64,000 bases of DNA. Source: Crateriforma sp964453205. GTDB taxonomy: Bacteria > Planctomycetota > Planctomycetia > Pirellulales > Pirellulaceae. The notes under the pieces were generated by a model that was not told where the DNA came from, did no database searches, and saw only the letters and a program-made list of their open reading frames with translations. The stretch is taken from contig CAYVRC010000002.1 in the NCBI GenBank assembly GCA_964453205.1, positions 52,296 to 116,295 of the forward strand. Direction: 5' to 3'. Of this stretch, positions 33,624-41,593 are shown piece after piece (the stretch's first letter is position 1; each line of letters begins with the position of its first letter). Made by a program: the position numbers and the translations under genes.

Positions 33624-35397
33624 AACTCATCCGGCCGCCGATCCCCCGAGTTCGCGGTTGTCCCGGTGGATGAAGAATCGCTGGACCGCGCCGGCGGCCA
33701 TCGCGGTTTGTCTGCTGGCGGGATTGGCGGCCGGCCAAATCGCCGCGCCGGTGTGGGTGGAACGATTCGCGGCCGAGGGCGGCCGGGACGTCGAAGTCGA
33801 TCAGGGGCTGAGGACGGTCGCGGACGAGCTTCGCGAACGGATCGTCACCGAAAAAATGTCATCGGACACCGCGGTGGTCCCGTCCGCGGAGAATCGAGTC
33901 GACGGAGAGGGTGACGGCGAAGTCCGAGTCACCGTGGGGCGGCACTTCGGCATCTGGTCGATCCTGCCGGCGGTCGTGACGCTCGGATTTTGTATCGTGT
34001 TTCGCGAACCGCTGCCGGCGCTGATGCTGGGAATCATCACCGGGTCATTCGTGCTGGGGCAGTACGATCTGACCGACGGAGTGTTGTTGCCGGGACTGGC
34101 GTCGACGCGGGCGGCGGGCATCACGTTGCTTTATCTGTGGTTGCTCGGCGCGCTGCTGGGCGTCTGGTCGCGGACCGGTGCGGCGTTGGCCTTCGCCGAA
34201 TGGGTTTGCGGCAGGTTCGTCCGCGGACCACGGTCGGCCAAACTGGTGGCTTGGGGTTTGGGCGTGCTGTTCTTTCAAGGCGGCACGATCAGTACCGTGC
34301 TGGTGGGCACGACGGTCAAGCCGATCACCGATCGCAACAAGATCAGCCCGGAAGAACTGAGCTACGTCGTCGATTCGACGGCTTCCCCGATCGCTTCGCT
34401 GATCGCGTTCAACGCTTGGCCGGGCTACGTGCAGTCGTTGATCTTTGTCCCCGGCGTGGCCTACTTGGCGACCGAGACCGATCGCATCGGGTTTTTCTTC
34501 AAATCCGCGCCGCTGAGTTTCTACAGCATCTTCGCGGTGCTCGGGACCTTTCTGCTATCGATCGACAAGGCACCGCTGCTGGGGAGTCGTTTCCGCCGCG
34601 CGATCGCGCGGGCGAGAGCGCAGCAGCCGCACGCGATGTTGCCCAAAACACACCTATCCGATGAAGTCGAAACGATCGAGCCGATGGGTTTCGAAGGCGA
34701 TGCGGAATCGGCGATCGATCCCGATTATCGCTCGCATCCGCTGGAGTTCGTCGTCCCGCTGGCGACGTTGATCGGGATCGCGGTGTTGACGGGCATCTTC
34801 GGCAGCAGCCCGCAAGTTCGCTGGGCGTTCGCCGCCGCGTTCGCCGTCGCGGTTGCCATTTCACTGGTCCGTGGCATCTCGCTTTCGTCCCTGGTCGAGG
34901 GCGTCGGCGAAGGCATCAAGAGTGTCACCGTGGTGTCGGTGATTTTGGTGCTGGCGGTGGTCCTGGGCGGCTTGACGACGGAGCTGGGCGGGGGGCTTTA
35001 TTTGTCGATGGCGATCGGCGACGCCGCACCGAAGCTGTTGTTCCCGGCCGCCTTGTTCATCTTGACGGCGGTGATCGCTTTTGCGACCGGAACCAGCTTC
35101 GGCACCTACGCGATCGCTTATCCGCTGACCATGCCGATGGCGATTTCGATGTCGGCCGGCTTGCCCGCCGATTCGGCACAATGGTTCGTGATGATCTGCT
35201 TTGCCGCGGTCCTCAACGGCAGCGTGTTCGGCGACCAGTGTTCGCCGATCTCCGACACCACGATTCTCAGTTCGCTGGTGTCCGACTGTGACCTGATGGA
35301 GCACGTTCGCACCCAGATCGTTCCGGCACTGCTGGCTGGCTTCCTCGCCATGATCGCTTGGACGATCGCGATGGCGGTTGTGCTGTCGGGCGCGTGA
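33604..35397 (+). CDS. NhaC-family Na+/H+ or organic-acid antiporter
   Basis: 597 residues from the ATG at 33604, overlapping the epimerase gene by 20 bp. About 12 membrane segments are visible, with a large N-terminal extramembrane loop (residues about 45-120). Signature stretches of the NhaC family are present: FQGGTISTVLVGTTVKPITD, DSTASPIASLIAFNAWPGY, ATGTSFGTYAIAYPLTMP and SVFGDQCSPISDTTILSS. The family includes Na+/H+ antiporters and the malate/lactate exchanger MleN, so the substrate may be an organic anion. Its place in the DUF1611-epimerase operon suggests uptake of that pathway's substrate. An intrinsic terminator follows. Confidence 0.88.
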   Translation: MPQPPDETHPAADPPSSRLSRWMKNRWTAPAAIAVCLLAGLAAGQIAAPVWVERFAAEGGRDVEVDQGLRTVADELRERIVTEKMSSDTAVVPSAENRVDGEGDGEVRVTVGRHFGIWSILPAVVTLGFCIVFREPLPALMLGIITGSFVLGQYDLTDGVLLPGLASTRAAGITLLYLWLLGALLGVWSRTGAALAFAEWVCGRFVRGPRSAKLVAWGLGVLFFQGGTISTVLVGTTVKPITDRNKISPEELSYVVDSTASPIASLIAFNAWPGYVQSLIFVPGVAYLATETDRIGFFFKSAPLSFYSIFAVLGTFLLSIDKAPLLGSRFRRAIARARAQQPHAMLPKTHLSDEVETIEPMGFEGDAESAIDPDYRSHPLEFVVPLATLIGIAVLTGIFGSSPQVRWAFAAAFAVAVAISLVRGISLSSLVEGVGEGIKSVTVVSVILVLAVVLGGLTTELGGGLYLSMAIGDAAPKLLFPAALFILTAVIAFATGTSFGTYAIAYPLTMPMAISMSAGLPADSAQWFVMICFAAVLNGSVFGDQCSPISDTTILSSLVSDCDLMEHVRTQIVPALLAGFLAMIAWTIAMAVVLSGA

Positions 35398-35419
35398 GCG
35401 GTCGATCGGAAAAAAGGCA

Positions 35420-35451
35420 AAACCCGGCGTTGACGTGGCAACGCCGGGTTT
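35420..35451. terminator. Intrinsic terminator between convergent genes
   Basis: A 12-bp perfect stem aaacccggcgtt / aacgccgggttt with an 8-base loop, placed just after the antiporter stop and before the end of the convergent reverse-strand gene. It is A-rich on the left, so it probably serves both. Confidence 0.85.
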
Positions 35452-35491
35452 CGGTCATCCTGTTGGTGCGTCAACGGTTTTCAACAAGAAC

Positions 35492-36568
35492 CTAGTATCG
35501 GAAGATCAAGTCGACTTGCAATCGATCTTCGATGATGTCTTTGAATTCCGTCAGCGGAAATTCGTAGGCGATACCGGCTTCGAAATTGCCAGTCGGTTTG
35601 ACCTTCACGCCGACGTTTTGCGTCACCAAATCGTTGCCTTCCATTCCGCCGAACGGCAGGTTGATGATGTCTTGTCCGGTAATTCCCAGGGCCGGTCCGC
35701 CCGCATCGTCGGTGAAGTGCCACCAGGCGACTTCGGTGAACAGATACAGCTTGTCCAGCAAGCGAACGTCGAAGTGATTCGACCAGTGAATGGCCGAGGT
35801 CTGCAGATCGGTGTCCACGGGCAAGCGGTATCCCACCGAGGACAAGATGTGGGCGTTGCCGTTGAGCAAACGTTGGCCGCCGGTTGCGAAAATATGGAAC
35901 TCGCCGTCGCCGATGTCCTGCAAGGCCCGTTGGGAACCGATCGGCAACTCGTAGGTGAATCCGGTCGACAACAAGGTGCCGCTTTGAACATCACGAAGCA
36001 GGTTGTACTTCAGACCTAACGAAACGTCCGCCCAACCGTCGTCGATCAAGCCGTCCAGGGCACCTTCGGTGTTGTCGACGATGAAACCGTCTTTGACCGC
36101 AATCAAGCTCAACCGCTCGGTCAACGCCGCGCGAAACTGCATTGCGTAAAGCTGCACCGATCCACCGGCGGGGACACCGGCGCCGATCGTCCCCGGAACA
36201 TTGTGCGTCAAGAAAATCGGGCGAAGTTCGGTCAGGTTTCGCGGATCTTCGAAGAACACAAAGTTGATCATCGGGCTGATGAAATCGTCGAAGCAATGAT
36301 CGCTCTTTTTGATCAAGCCGCAGCCGAACGTGTCGGCCAAATCATCCAAGCAGCCGCACGACGAACAGCCGTCGCAGCCGACGCCGTCGCAACCCATGTC
36401 GAAATCACATCCGATGTCGCACGGTGCGGAGTCACAGGAAACCAAGCCGAAAGGATCGCATCCGCCTTCACAACCCGTGTCGCAACAACCGTCATCCGCC
36501 TGCGCCCCGTGTATCGACGCCAAACACCCCAGGGCCGATAAGGCCACACTCAATCCGAGATTTTTCAT
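35492..36568 (-). CDS. Exported outer-membrane-like protein with a cysteine-rich N-terminus
   Basis: 358 residues. Signal peptide MKNLGLSVALSALGCLASIH (cut near residue 24), then a 65-residue stretch with about 14 cysteines, many as GC or GCD, such as CDTGCEGGCDPFG and CDGVGCDGCSSCGC. The rest is a beta-barrel-like domain (strands such as SVQLYAMQFRAALTERLSL and NVGVKVKPTGNFEAGIAYEF) ending in LQVDLIFRY, with an aromatic last residue as in outer-membrane proteins. The start has a near-perfect ribosome site, AGGAGGTG, 5 bases upstream. The family is not one I can name; the cysteine arm could crosslink to cell-wall or surface proteins. Confidence 0.78.
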   Translation of the reverse strand: MKNLGLSVALSALGCLASIHGAQADDGCCDTGCEGGCDPFGLVSCDSAPCDIGCDFDMGCDGVGCDGCSSCGCLDDLADTFGCGLIKKSDHCFDDFISPMINFVFFEDPRNLTELRPIFLTHNVPGTIGAGVPAGGSVQLYAMQFRAALTERLSLIAVKDGFIVDNTEGALDGLIDDGWADVSLGLKYNLLRDVQSGTLLSTGFTYELPIGSQRALQDIGDGEFHIFATGGQRLLNGNAHILSSVGYRLPVDTDLQTSAIHWSNHFDVRLLDKLYLFTEVAWWHFTDDAGGPALGITGQDIINLPFGGMEGNDLVTQNVGVKVKPTGNFEAGIAYEFPLTEFKDIIEDRLQVDLIFRY

Positions 36569-36616
36569 AATTCACCTCCTGTTCTTGATTCAAGCCAGGG
36601 TCCAGGACGCACCTCA

Positions 36617-36645
36617 CATCACTTCGACCGACTTGTCCTTGTCAA
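36617..36645 (-). promoter_or_regulatory. Possible promoter of the Cys-rich gene
   Basis: On the reverse strand, TTGACA (36645-36640) matches the -35 consensus exactly; 17 bases on, GTGATG (36622-36617) is a poor -10. It sits about 50 bp before the start codon. Confidence 0.3.
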
Positions 36646-37098
36646 TGCAAGCCATCGACTCCGCTAACCGGTCGGGGAAAATGCCGTCGACGCTCATCCG
36701 AAAACCCGACGCTAGCGGCAAAGTCGACGCCGACTCCAGCTGTCAAGCTGCGAAAGTGTGCGGCTAGGTCACAGGGCGGCTTGCGTTCCCCCAGTCGGCG
36801 CGACGCCAGAGGCGCACGAACGGGAATTTCCCGGTTTGGCGACCCGCGCCGCTCGATCCCGCAACCATTACGGCAGTCCGAAAAATTTGGTGCGACATGA
36901 TATCACTTGTACAGTCATCCCATCTTGCCGCGCGGGGAAGTCGTTTTGCCGCATCAAGATGCTTTTCGGAGCTGTCATCGACCGTTTCGAGATTTTCGTT
37001 TCCCGCCGTGACCAGACTTGTCACGACTGCGGCGAAAACTAAGGGTGTCAAGCGAACGAGACCGAAACAGCCGTGGGAAAAATGTCACCGTTTTGGTT

Positions 37099-37111
37099 GT
37101 CGTCGCGACAC
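37099..37111. promoter_or_regulatory. Inverted repeat upstream of recA, possible operator
   Basis: TGTCG, 3 bases, CGACA: a perfect 5-bp dyad, centred about 105 bp before the recA ATG and just upstream of a GATAAT -10-like box. It might bind a LexA-type or other repressor; it does not match the known E. coli or Bacillus SOS box. Confidence 0.25.
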
Positions 37112-37209
37112 CACACTGATACGATAATTCTGTCCACCTTCCGGCGTCGCGTCTCGACTGCTTTGGTAAGTGGATCATCCAGCGAACCAAACCGAAGGAC
37201 TAAAAGGGA

Positions 37210-38340
37210 ATGGCAAAGAAACCAAGAATGGCAACCGCCACGGCCGCCAAGGGCGTTAAACTGGATCCGGGCATGAAAACGGTTCTGGAGAAGGAACCGG
37301 GTCTGAAAACGACCCTGCAGCAGATCGAAAAGACGTTCGGCGAAGGGGCGATCATGCCCTTGGGCGCCTCACACAAGCTTCAAATCGACGGCATCCCGAC
37401 GGGCAGCCTCAGCCTGGACATGGCCTTGGGCGGCCAGGGCATCCCTCGCGGACGAATCATCGAAGTCTTCGGGCCGGAATCCAGCGGGAAGACCACGTTG
37501 GCACTGCACATCGGCGCCGAGGCTCAAAAGGCCGGCGGCATCGCGGCAATCATCGACGCCGAACACGCTTTTGACCCGAGCTGGGCCAAGAAATTGGGGG
37601 TCGAACTGGACAGCTTGCTGGTCAGTCAGCCCAGCAGCGGCGAAGAAGCGATGCAGATCTGTGAAATGCTGGTCAAAAGCAACGCCGTCGACGTGATCAT
37701 CATCGACTCGGTCGCCGCCTTGGTCCCCAAAGCGGAACTCGAAGGCGAGATCGGCGACAGCCACGTCGGCCTGCAGGCTCGATTGATGAGCCAATCGATG
37801 CGGAAGCTGACCGGTGCGATCGCGAAGAGCAAATCCGCGGTCGTCTTCATCAACCAGATTCGTGAAAAAGTCGGTGTGATGTTCGGCAGCCCCGAAACAA
37901 CCCCCGGCGGTCGCGCTTTAAAGTTCTATTGCAGTTGCCGGATCGACGTCCGTCGCATCGGTGCGCTCAAGGACGGCGAAGAACAAGTCGGCCAACGCGT
38001 CCGAGCCAAAATCGTCAAGAACAAAGTCGCCCCGCCGTTCCGCGTCGCCGAATTCGACATGATGCACAACAACGGCATCAGTTTCGAAGGCGACTTGTTG
38101 GACTTGGGCGCGACGCACAAGGTCATCGACCGCAGCGGTTCTTGGTTCAAGTACGGTGAAGTCTACCTGGGACAAGGCAAAGAAAAGGCTCGGAATTTCT
38201 TGATCGAGAACGCGGACATCCGCGACGAAATCAAACACAAGGTTCTGGCCGCCGGCGGTTACGCCGCCCCGGTCGGAGAAGCCGATGATTCGCAAAACGA
38301 TGAAGCCGCGATCGACGAGGAAGCGGTCGAAAACAGCTGA
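37210..38340 (+). CDS. recA: Recombinase RecA
   Basis: 376 residues. Walker A GPESSGKT (88-95), MAW-like and Walker B regions (NAVDVIIIDSVAALVPKAEL), loop L1 and L2 (MSQSMRKLTGAIAKS; GVMFGSPETTPGGRALKFY) and the acidic C-terminal tail typical of bacterial RecA. It catalyses strand exchange and stimulates LexA self-cleavage. The ATG has AAAGGGA upstream. The N-terminal 25 residues are a basic extension before the usual start, with repeated lysine/alanine. Stand-alone, with a strong hairpin after the stop. Confidence 0.97.
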   Translation: MAKKPRMATATAAKGVKLDPGMKTVLEKEPGLKTTLQQIEKTFGEGAIMPLGASHKLQIDGIPTGSLSLDMALGGQGIPRGRIIEVFGPESSGKTTLALHIGAEAQKAGGIAAIIDAEHAFDPSWAKKLGVELDSLLVSQPSSGEEAMQICEMLVKSNAVDVIIIDSVAALVPKAELEGEIGDSHVGLQARLMSQSMRKLTGAIAKSKSAVVFINQIREKVGVMFGSPETTPGGRALKFYCSCRIDVRRIGALKDGEEQVGQRVRAKIVKNKVAPPFRVAEFDMMHNNGISFEGDLLDLGATHKVIDRSGSWFKYGEVYLGQGKEKARNFLIENADIRDEIKHKVLAAGGYAAPVGEADDSQNDEAAIDEEAVENS

Positions 38341-38372
38341 TCACCGGTAAAGCCGGCGGAGCTTTCGAATCG

Positions 38373-38403
38373 GCCCCGCTCGGGTGAGAGACCTGAGCGG
38401 GGC
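38373..38403 (+). terminator. Intrinsic terminator after recA
   Basis: GCCCCGCTC (38373-38381) pairs with GAGCGGGGC (38395-38403) around a 13-base loop; the following TGTTGCTTG is only partly T-rich. Confidence 0.7.
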
Positions 38404-38446
38404 TGTTGCTTGATGACTCAAAAAAACCAAACCGACCGAACGAACG

Positions 38447-40144
38447 TCAATTCGCTTTGCCTTTGGCTTCCATCTTGCCCCACGTGTCCCGCAGACCGAC
38501 GATGCGGTTCAACACCAAGCCGCCCGGCCGACTGTCCGGATCGACCACGTAGTACCCCAATCGCTCGAATTGCACCCGATCGCCGATCGCGGCCTTTTCC
38601 AATTCCGGTTCCAAGTAAGCCGTCGTGACGTTCAAGGAATTCGGATTCAAATGATCCAAGAACGTCTTGCCCGTTTCCACCGTGTCGGGGTTTTCCACGT
38701 CGAACAAGCGATCGTACACACGGACTTCGGCTTGCACCGCGTGTCCGGCGCTGACCCAGTGGATCGTGCCTTTGACTTTTCGTCCCGACGTGTCTTCGCC
38801 GGACTTCGTTGCCGGATCGTAAGTGCACAAGACCTCGATCACGTTGCCGTCGTCGTCTTTGACCACGTCGTGACAATCGACGACGAAACCGCCGCGTAGA
38901 CGCACCGACCCGCCCTTCTTGAGTCGAAAGAATTTTCGCGGCGCTTCTTCACGAAAGTCCTCCCGTTCGATCAGCAGGCTTCCGCTGAACGGAACGCCCC
39001 GCGTTCCCGCCGATTCGTCTTCCGGATTGTTGACCGCGGTACAGGTCTCGACATGTCCGTCGGGCCAATTCGTGATCGTCAGCTTGAGCGGATCCAGAAC
39101 CGCCATGCGGCGCTCGGCCGTCCGATTCAGGTGTTCGCGGATGGAATTCTCCAAGCGAACGACGTCGATCGTGCTGTTGAATTTGGCGACGCCGACGTCG
39201 GCGCAAAAATTTCGGATCGATTCGGGGGTGTAACCCCGTCGGCGTAGCCCGCTGATCGTCGGCATCCGCGGATCGTCCCAACCGTTGACGTGCTTTTCCT
39301 TGACCAGTTGCAACAGCTTTCGCTTGCTCATCACCGTGTAGGTCAAATTCAGCCGGGCGAATTCGATCTGACGCGGGTGATGAATGCCCAAATTCTCACA
39401 GTACCAGTTGTACAGCGGACGATGATTCTCGAACTCGAGCGTGCAGATCGAAAACGAGATGCCTTCGATCGAATCGCTCTGGCCGTGTGCCCAGTCGTAC
39501 ATCGGGTAAATGCACCACTTGTCGCCGGTACGGTGATGTTCCGCCTTCATGATCCGGTACATCACCGGGTCACGCAGGTTCATGTTGGGCGATGCCATGT
39601 CGATTTTGGCGCGCAACGTTTTCGCGCCGTCGGGAAATTCGCCCGCCTTCATGCGACGAAACAGATCCAAGTTTTCCTCGGACTTGCGGTCGCGAAACGG
39701 ACTGTCTTTCCCGCCTTCGGTCAGCGTGCCGCGATAGGCCCTGGTTTCCTCACCGGTCAAGTCACAGACGTACGCTTTGCCGTCGGCGATCAACTTTTCG
39801 GCCCACTGATAAAGCTGGTCGAAATAATCGCTGGCGTAGTGCAGTTCGTCCCACCGGAAGCCCAGCCAAGTCACATCGTCTTGGATGGAATCGACGTATT
39901 CGGTTTCTTCCTTGGACGGATTCGTATCATCGAAACGCAGGTTACAGCGACCGCCGTACGACCGTGCCAGGCCGAAGTTCAGGCAGATGCTTTTGGCGTG
40001 TCCGATGTGCAAATAACCGTTCGGCTCCGGCGGGAACCGTGTCTGAACACGATCGAATCGTCCCTGTTTCAGGTCCTCGTCGATCGCGTTCTCGATGAAA
40101 TGTTTCCGCGGACGAGGTTCGACGTCCTTTTCGTGTTCGCTCAT
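38447..40144 (-). CDS. glnS: Glutaminyl-tRNA synthetase
   Basis: 565 residues of a class I synthetase. HIGH at 46-49 (NGYLHIGHA), GlnRS-type RFDDTNPSKEE, and the KMSKS equivalent VMSKRKL. The C-terminal anticodon-binding beta-barrels are present (SGSLLIEREDFRE; GGSVRLRG) and the end is VLNRIVGLRDTWGK, matching full-length GlnRS. It charges tRNA-Gln directly. The start lies 4 bp after the cytochrome gene's stop, so the two form one transcript with gltX upstream. Having both GlnRS and a GluRS in one block is a neat arrangement seen here. Confidence 0.96.
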   Translation of the reverse strand: MSEHEKDVEPRPRKHFIENAIDEDLKQGRFDRVQTRFPPEPNGYLHIGHAKSICLNFGLARSYGGRCNLRFDDTNPSKEETEYVDSIQDDVTWLGFRWDELHYASDYFDQLYQWAEKLIADGKAYVCDLTGEETRAYRGTLTEGGKDSPFRDRKSEENLDLFRRMKAGEFPDGAKTLRAKIDMASPNMNLRDPVMYRIMKAEHHRTGDKWCIYPMYDWAHGQSDSIEGISFSICTLEFENHRPLYNWYCENLGIHHPRQIEFARLNLTYTVMSKRKLLQLVKEKHVNGWDDPRMPTISGLRRRGYTPESIRNFCADVGVAKFNSTIDVVRLENSIREHLNRTAERRMAVLDPLKLTITNWPDGHVETCTAVNNPEDESAGTRGVPFSGSLLIEREDFREEAPRKFFRLKKGGSVRLRGGFVVDCHDVVKDDDGNVIEVLCTYDPATKSGEDTSGRKVKGTIHWVSAGHAVQAEVRVYDRLFDVENPDTVETGKTFLDHLNPNSLNVTTAYLEPELEKAAIGDRVQFERLGYYVVDPDSRPGGLVLNRIVGLRDTWGKMEAKGKAN

Positions 40145-40148
40145 AAAG

Positions 40149-41525
40149 TCAAGCCGCTGCCGGTTCCGGCGTCGCCGATGTGGTTTCTTGTTCTTGGGAT
40201 TTGGCTTCGTCTTCGAGCGACCGGATGAAATTGATCAGGTGCCAAACGTCCTGTTCTTCGAATTCGCCTTCGACGAAAGTCGCCGCGGGCATCGGTGTTC
40301 CGTCGATGCCGTGCATGATGCGGATGTAAAGATCGCGGGCCGCTTCGCCACCGTGGAAAGCCCCTTGGGCGAAGTTCCGCGGCTTGGCGTTGACGGGCGT
40401 CAGGGCGCCACGAGCCAACAGCGGAATCAAAGCATCGCGATCATCCGGCTTCAAGCCGACGTTCAGTGTCCAATCCTTGGTCCAGTCGTCGTAGTCGGTC
40501 GTCTGGCCGTCGCCCTTGCCGGATTCCCCGTGGCATTTGCTGCAAGCGGCGGTCTTGCCCAAGAACACTTCGCGTCCCCGTCGGACGGAAGCGGCCAAGG
40601 CATCGGCTTGGTCGCTGTTCTTGATCGACACATATTCTTCGTAACTGTCGGTCACCGGAATGTCGGCGGGCTGTTCGGGGACTTCGACGACCTCTTCCTC
40701 GGCGTCCAGCCAGGACTCGCCGACCATCTCGGCCATTTCCAAACCGAAGTCCCAGCCGTCTTCGAACGCGTCTTGACGGTCCTCGAGCGTTTCCAATTCT
40801 TCCTCGGTGGCTTCGGCCGGTGGTTCAGCGTCGACCAAGCCTTGGTGTTCGGGAACGATGATCCGATCTCCGCCTTCGAAATCCCAATCGCCTGACAGGA
40901 CGGCTTCGTCGATGATGCTGCGTTCGGTCTCGCCGCGCCAGGACAGATAAATGACGTAATCGGTCAAGGCCTGTATATCGTCTTCGGTCAAATCGGCGAT
41001 CTTGACCATCGCGGTGCCGTTGATGCCGTCGCGGATCAGGCGGGCGATGTCTTCACGAACGGGCTTTTCCCCACGAGGCGTCGACGTGAACTTGAAAACA
41101 CCTTTGCGATAGTCACGGGGATACGGGACCACGACCGAACTGGTCGCGCCGCGTCCGTCGCCGGTCACGCCGTGGCAAGTCACGCAGTGTTTTTGGTAAA
41201 GACCGCGTCCTTCGGCTGTCGGCGGTCCAGAAGCCTTGACCAGATTGTCCATCGAGATCAGCGAAGCGAATTCCTCGTCCTCCTGGGCGAACTCCGGCAA
41301 CTTCGGTTCGTCGGGCGTCCCGAACATCTCCGAAACGATCCAATAAGCATCTTCCATCGGCTGTTCCATCGGCACCTCTTCGCGGATCTGGTACTTCATC
41401 GAATGCACGAAATTCGGGTCAAAGGCCACCGGAACTTCTTGATGACAGCCGGTCAACGTCGACAAACCGAGCCACGCCAGCGGGCCGACCAAGCAGAGGT
41501 TTTTCCAAGCACGCAAACCATTCAT
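40149..41525 (-). CDS. Dihaem c-type cytochrome lipoprotein
   Basis: 458 residues. The N-terminus has a lipobox LTGC (Cys27), so the protein is lipid-anchored. Two haem sites are present: CVTCHG (Cys114, Cys117, His118) and CSKCHG (near 328-332). The spacer between the two cytochrome domains is long and very acidic (EATEEELETLEDRQ, EEEVVEVPEQP), and the C-terminus is proline/alanine-rich. The protein should carry electrons in the periplasm; similar two-domain cytochromes occur in respiratory complexes, but no oxidase gene is adjacent. It lies between gltX (68 bp upstream) and glnS (4 bp downstream). This placement is odd for a respiratory gene. Confidence 0.85.
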   Translation of the reverse strand: MNGLRAWKNLCLVGPLAWLGLSTLTGCHQEVPVAFDPNFVHSMKYQIREEVPMEQPMEDAYWIVSEMFGTPDEPKLPEFAQEDEEFASLISMDNLVKASGPPTAEGRGLYQKHCVTCHGVTGDGRGATSSVVVPYPRDYRKGVFKFTSTPRGEKPVREDIARLIRDGINGTAMVKIADLTEDDIQALTDYVIYLSWRGETERSIIDEAVLSGDWDFEGGDRIIVPEHQGLVDAEPPAEATEEELETLEDRQDAFEDGWDFGLEMAEMVGESWLDAEEEVVEVPEQPADIPVTDSYEEYVSIKNSDQADALAASVRRGREVFLGKTAACSKCHGESGKGDGQTTDYDDWTKDWTLNVGLKPDDRDALIPLLARGALTPVNAKPRNFAQGAFHGGEAARDLYIRIMHGIDGTPMPAATFVEGEFEEQDVWHLINFIRSLEDEAKSQEQETTSATPEPAAA

Positions 41526-41593
41526 GTCAGTACAAAATTATTAAGGGATGGAAAAGGAAGCACCGTAATTTAACAGGCACTCGTCATTTCCGG

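Larger units (their letters stand above)
36569..37209. other. 641-bp divergent spacer between the Cys-rich gene and recA
   Basis: No coding frame with real character. It holds the candidate reverse-strand promoter and, on the recA side, GATAAT (37123-37128) and the inverted repeat TGTCG-N3-CGACA (37099-37111), a possible operator. A leftover tandem-type sequence or RNA gene was not seen. Confidence 0.45.
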
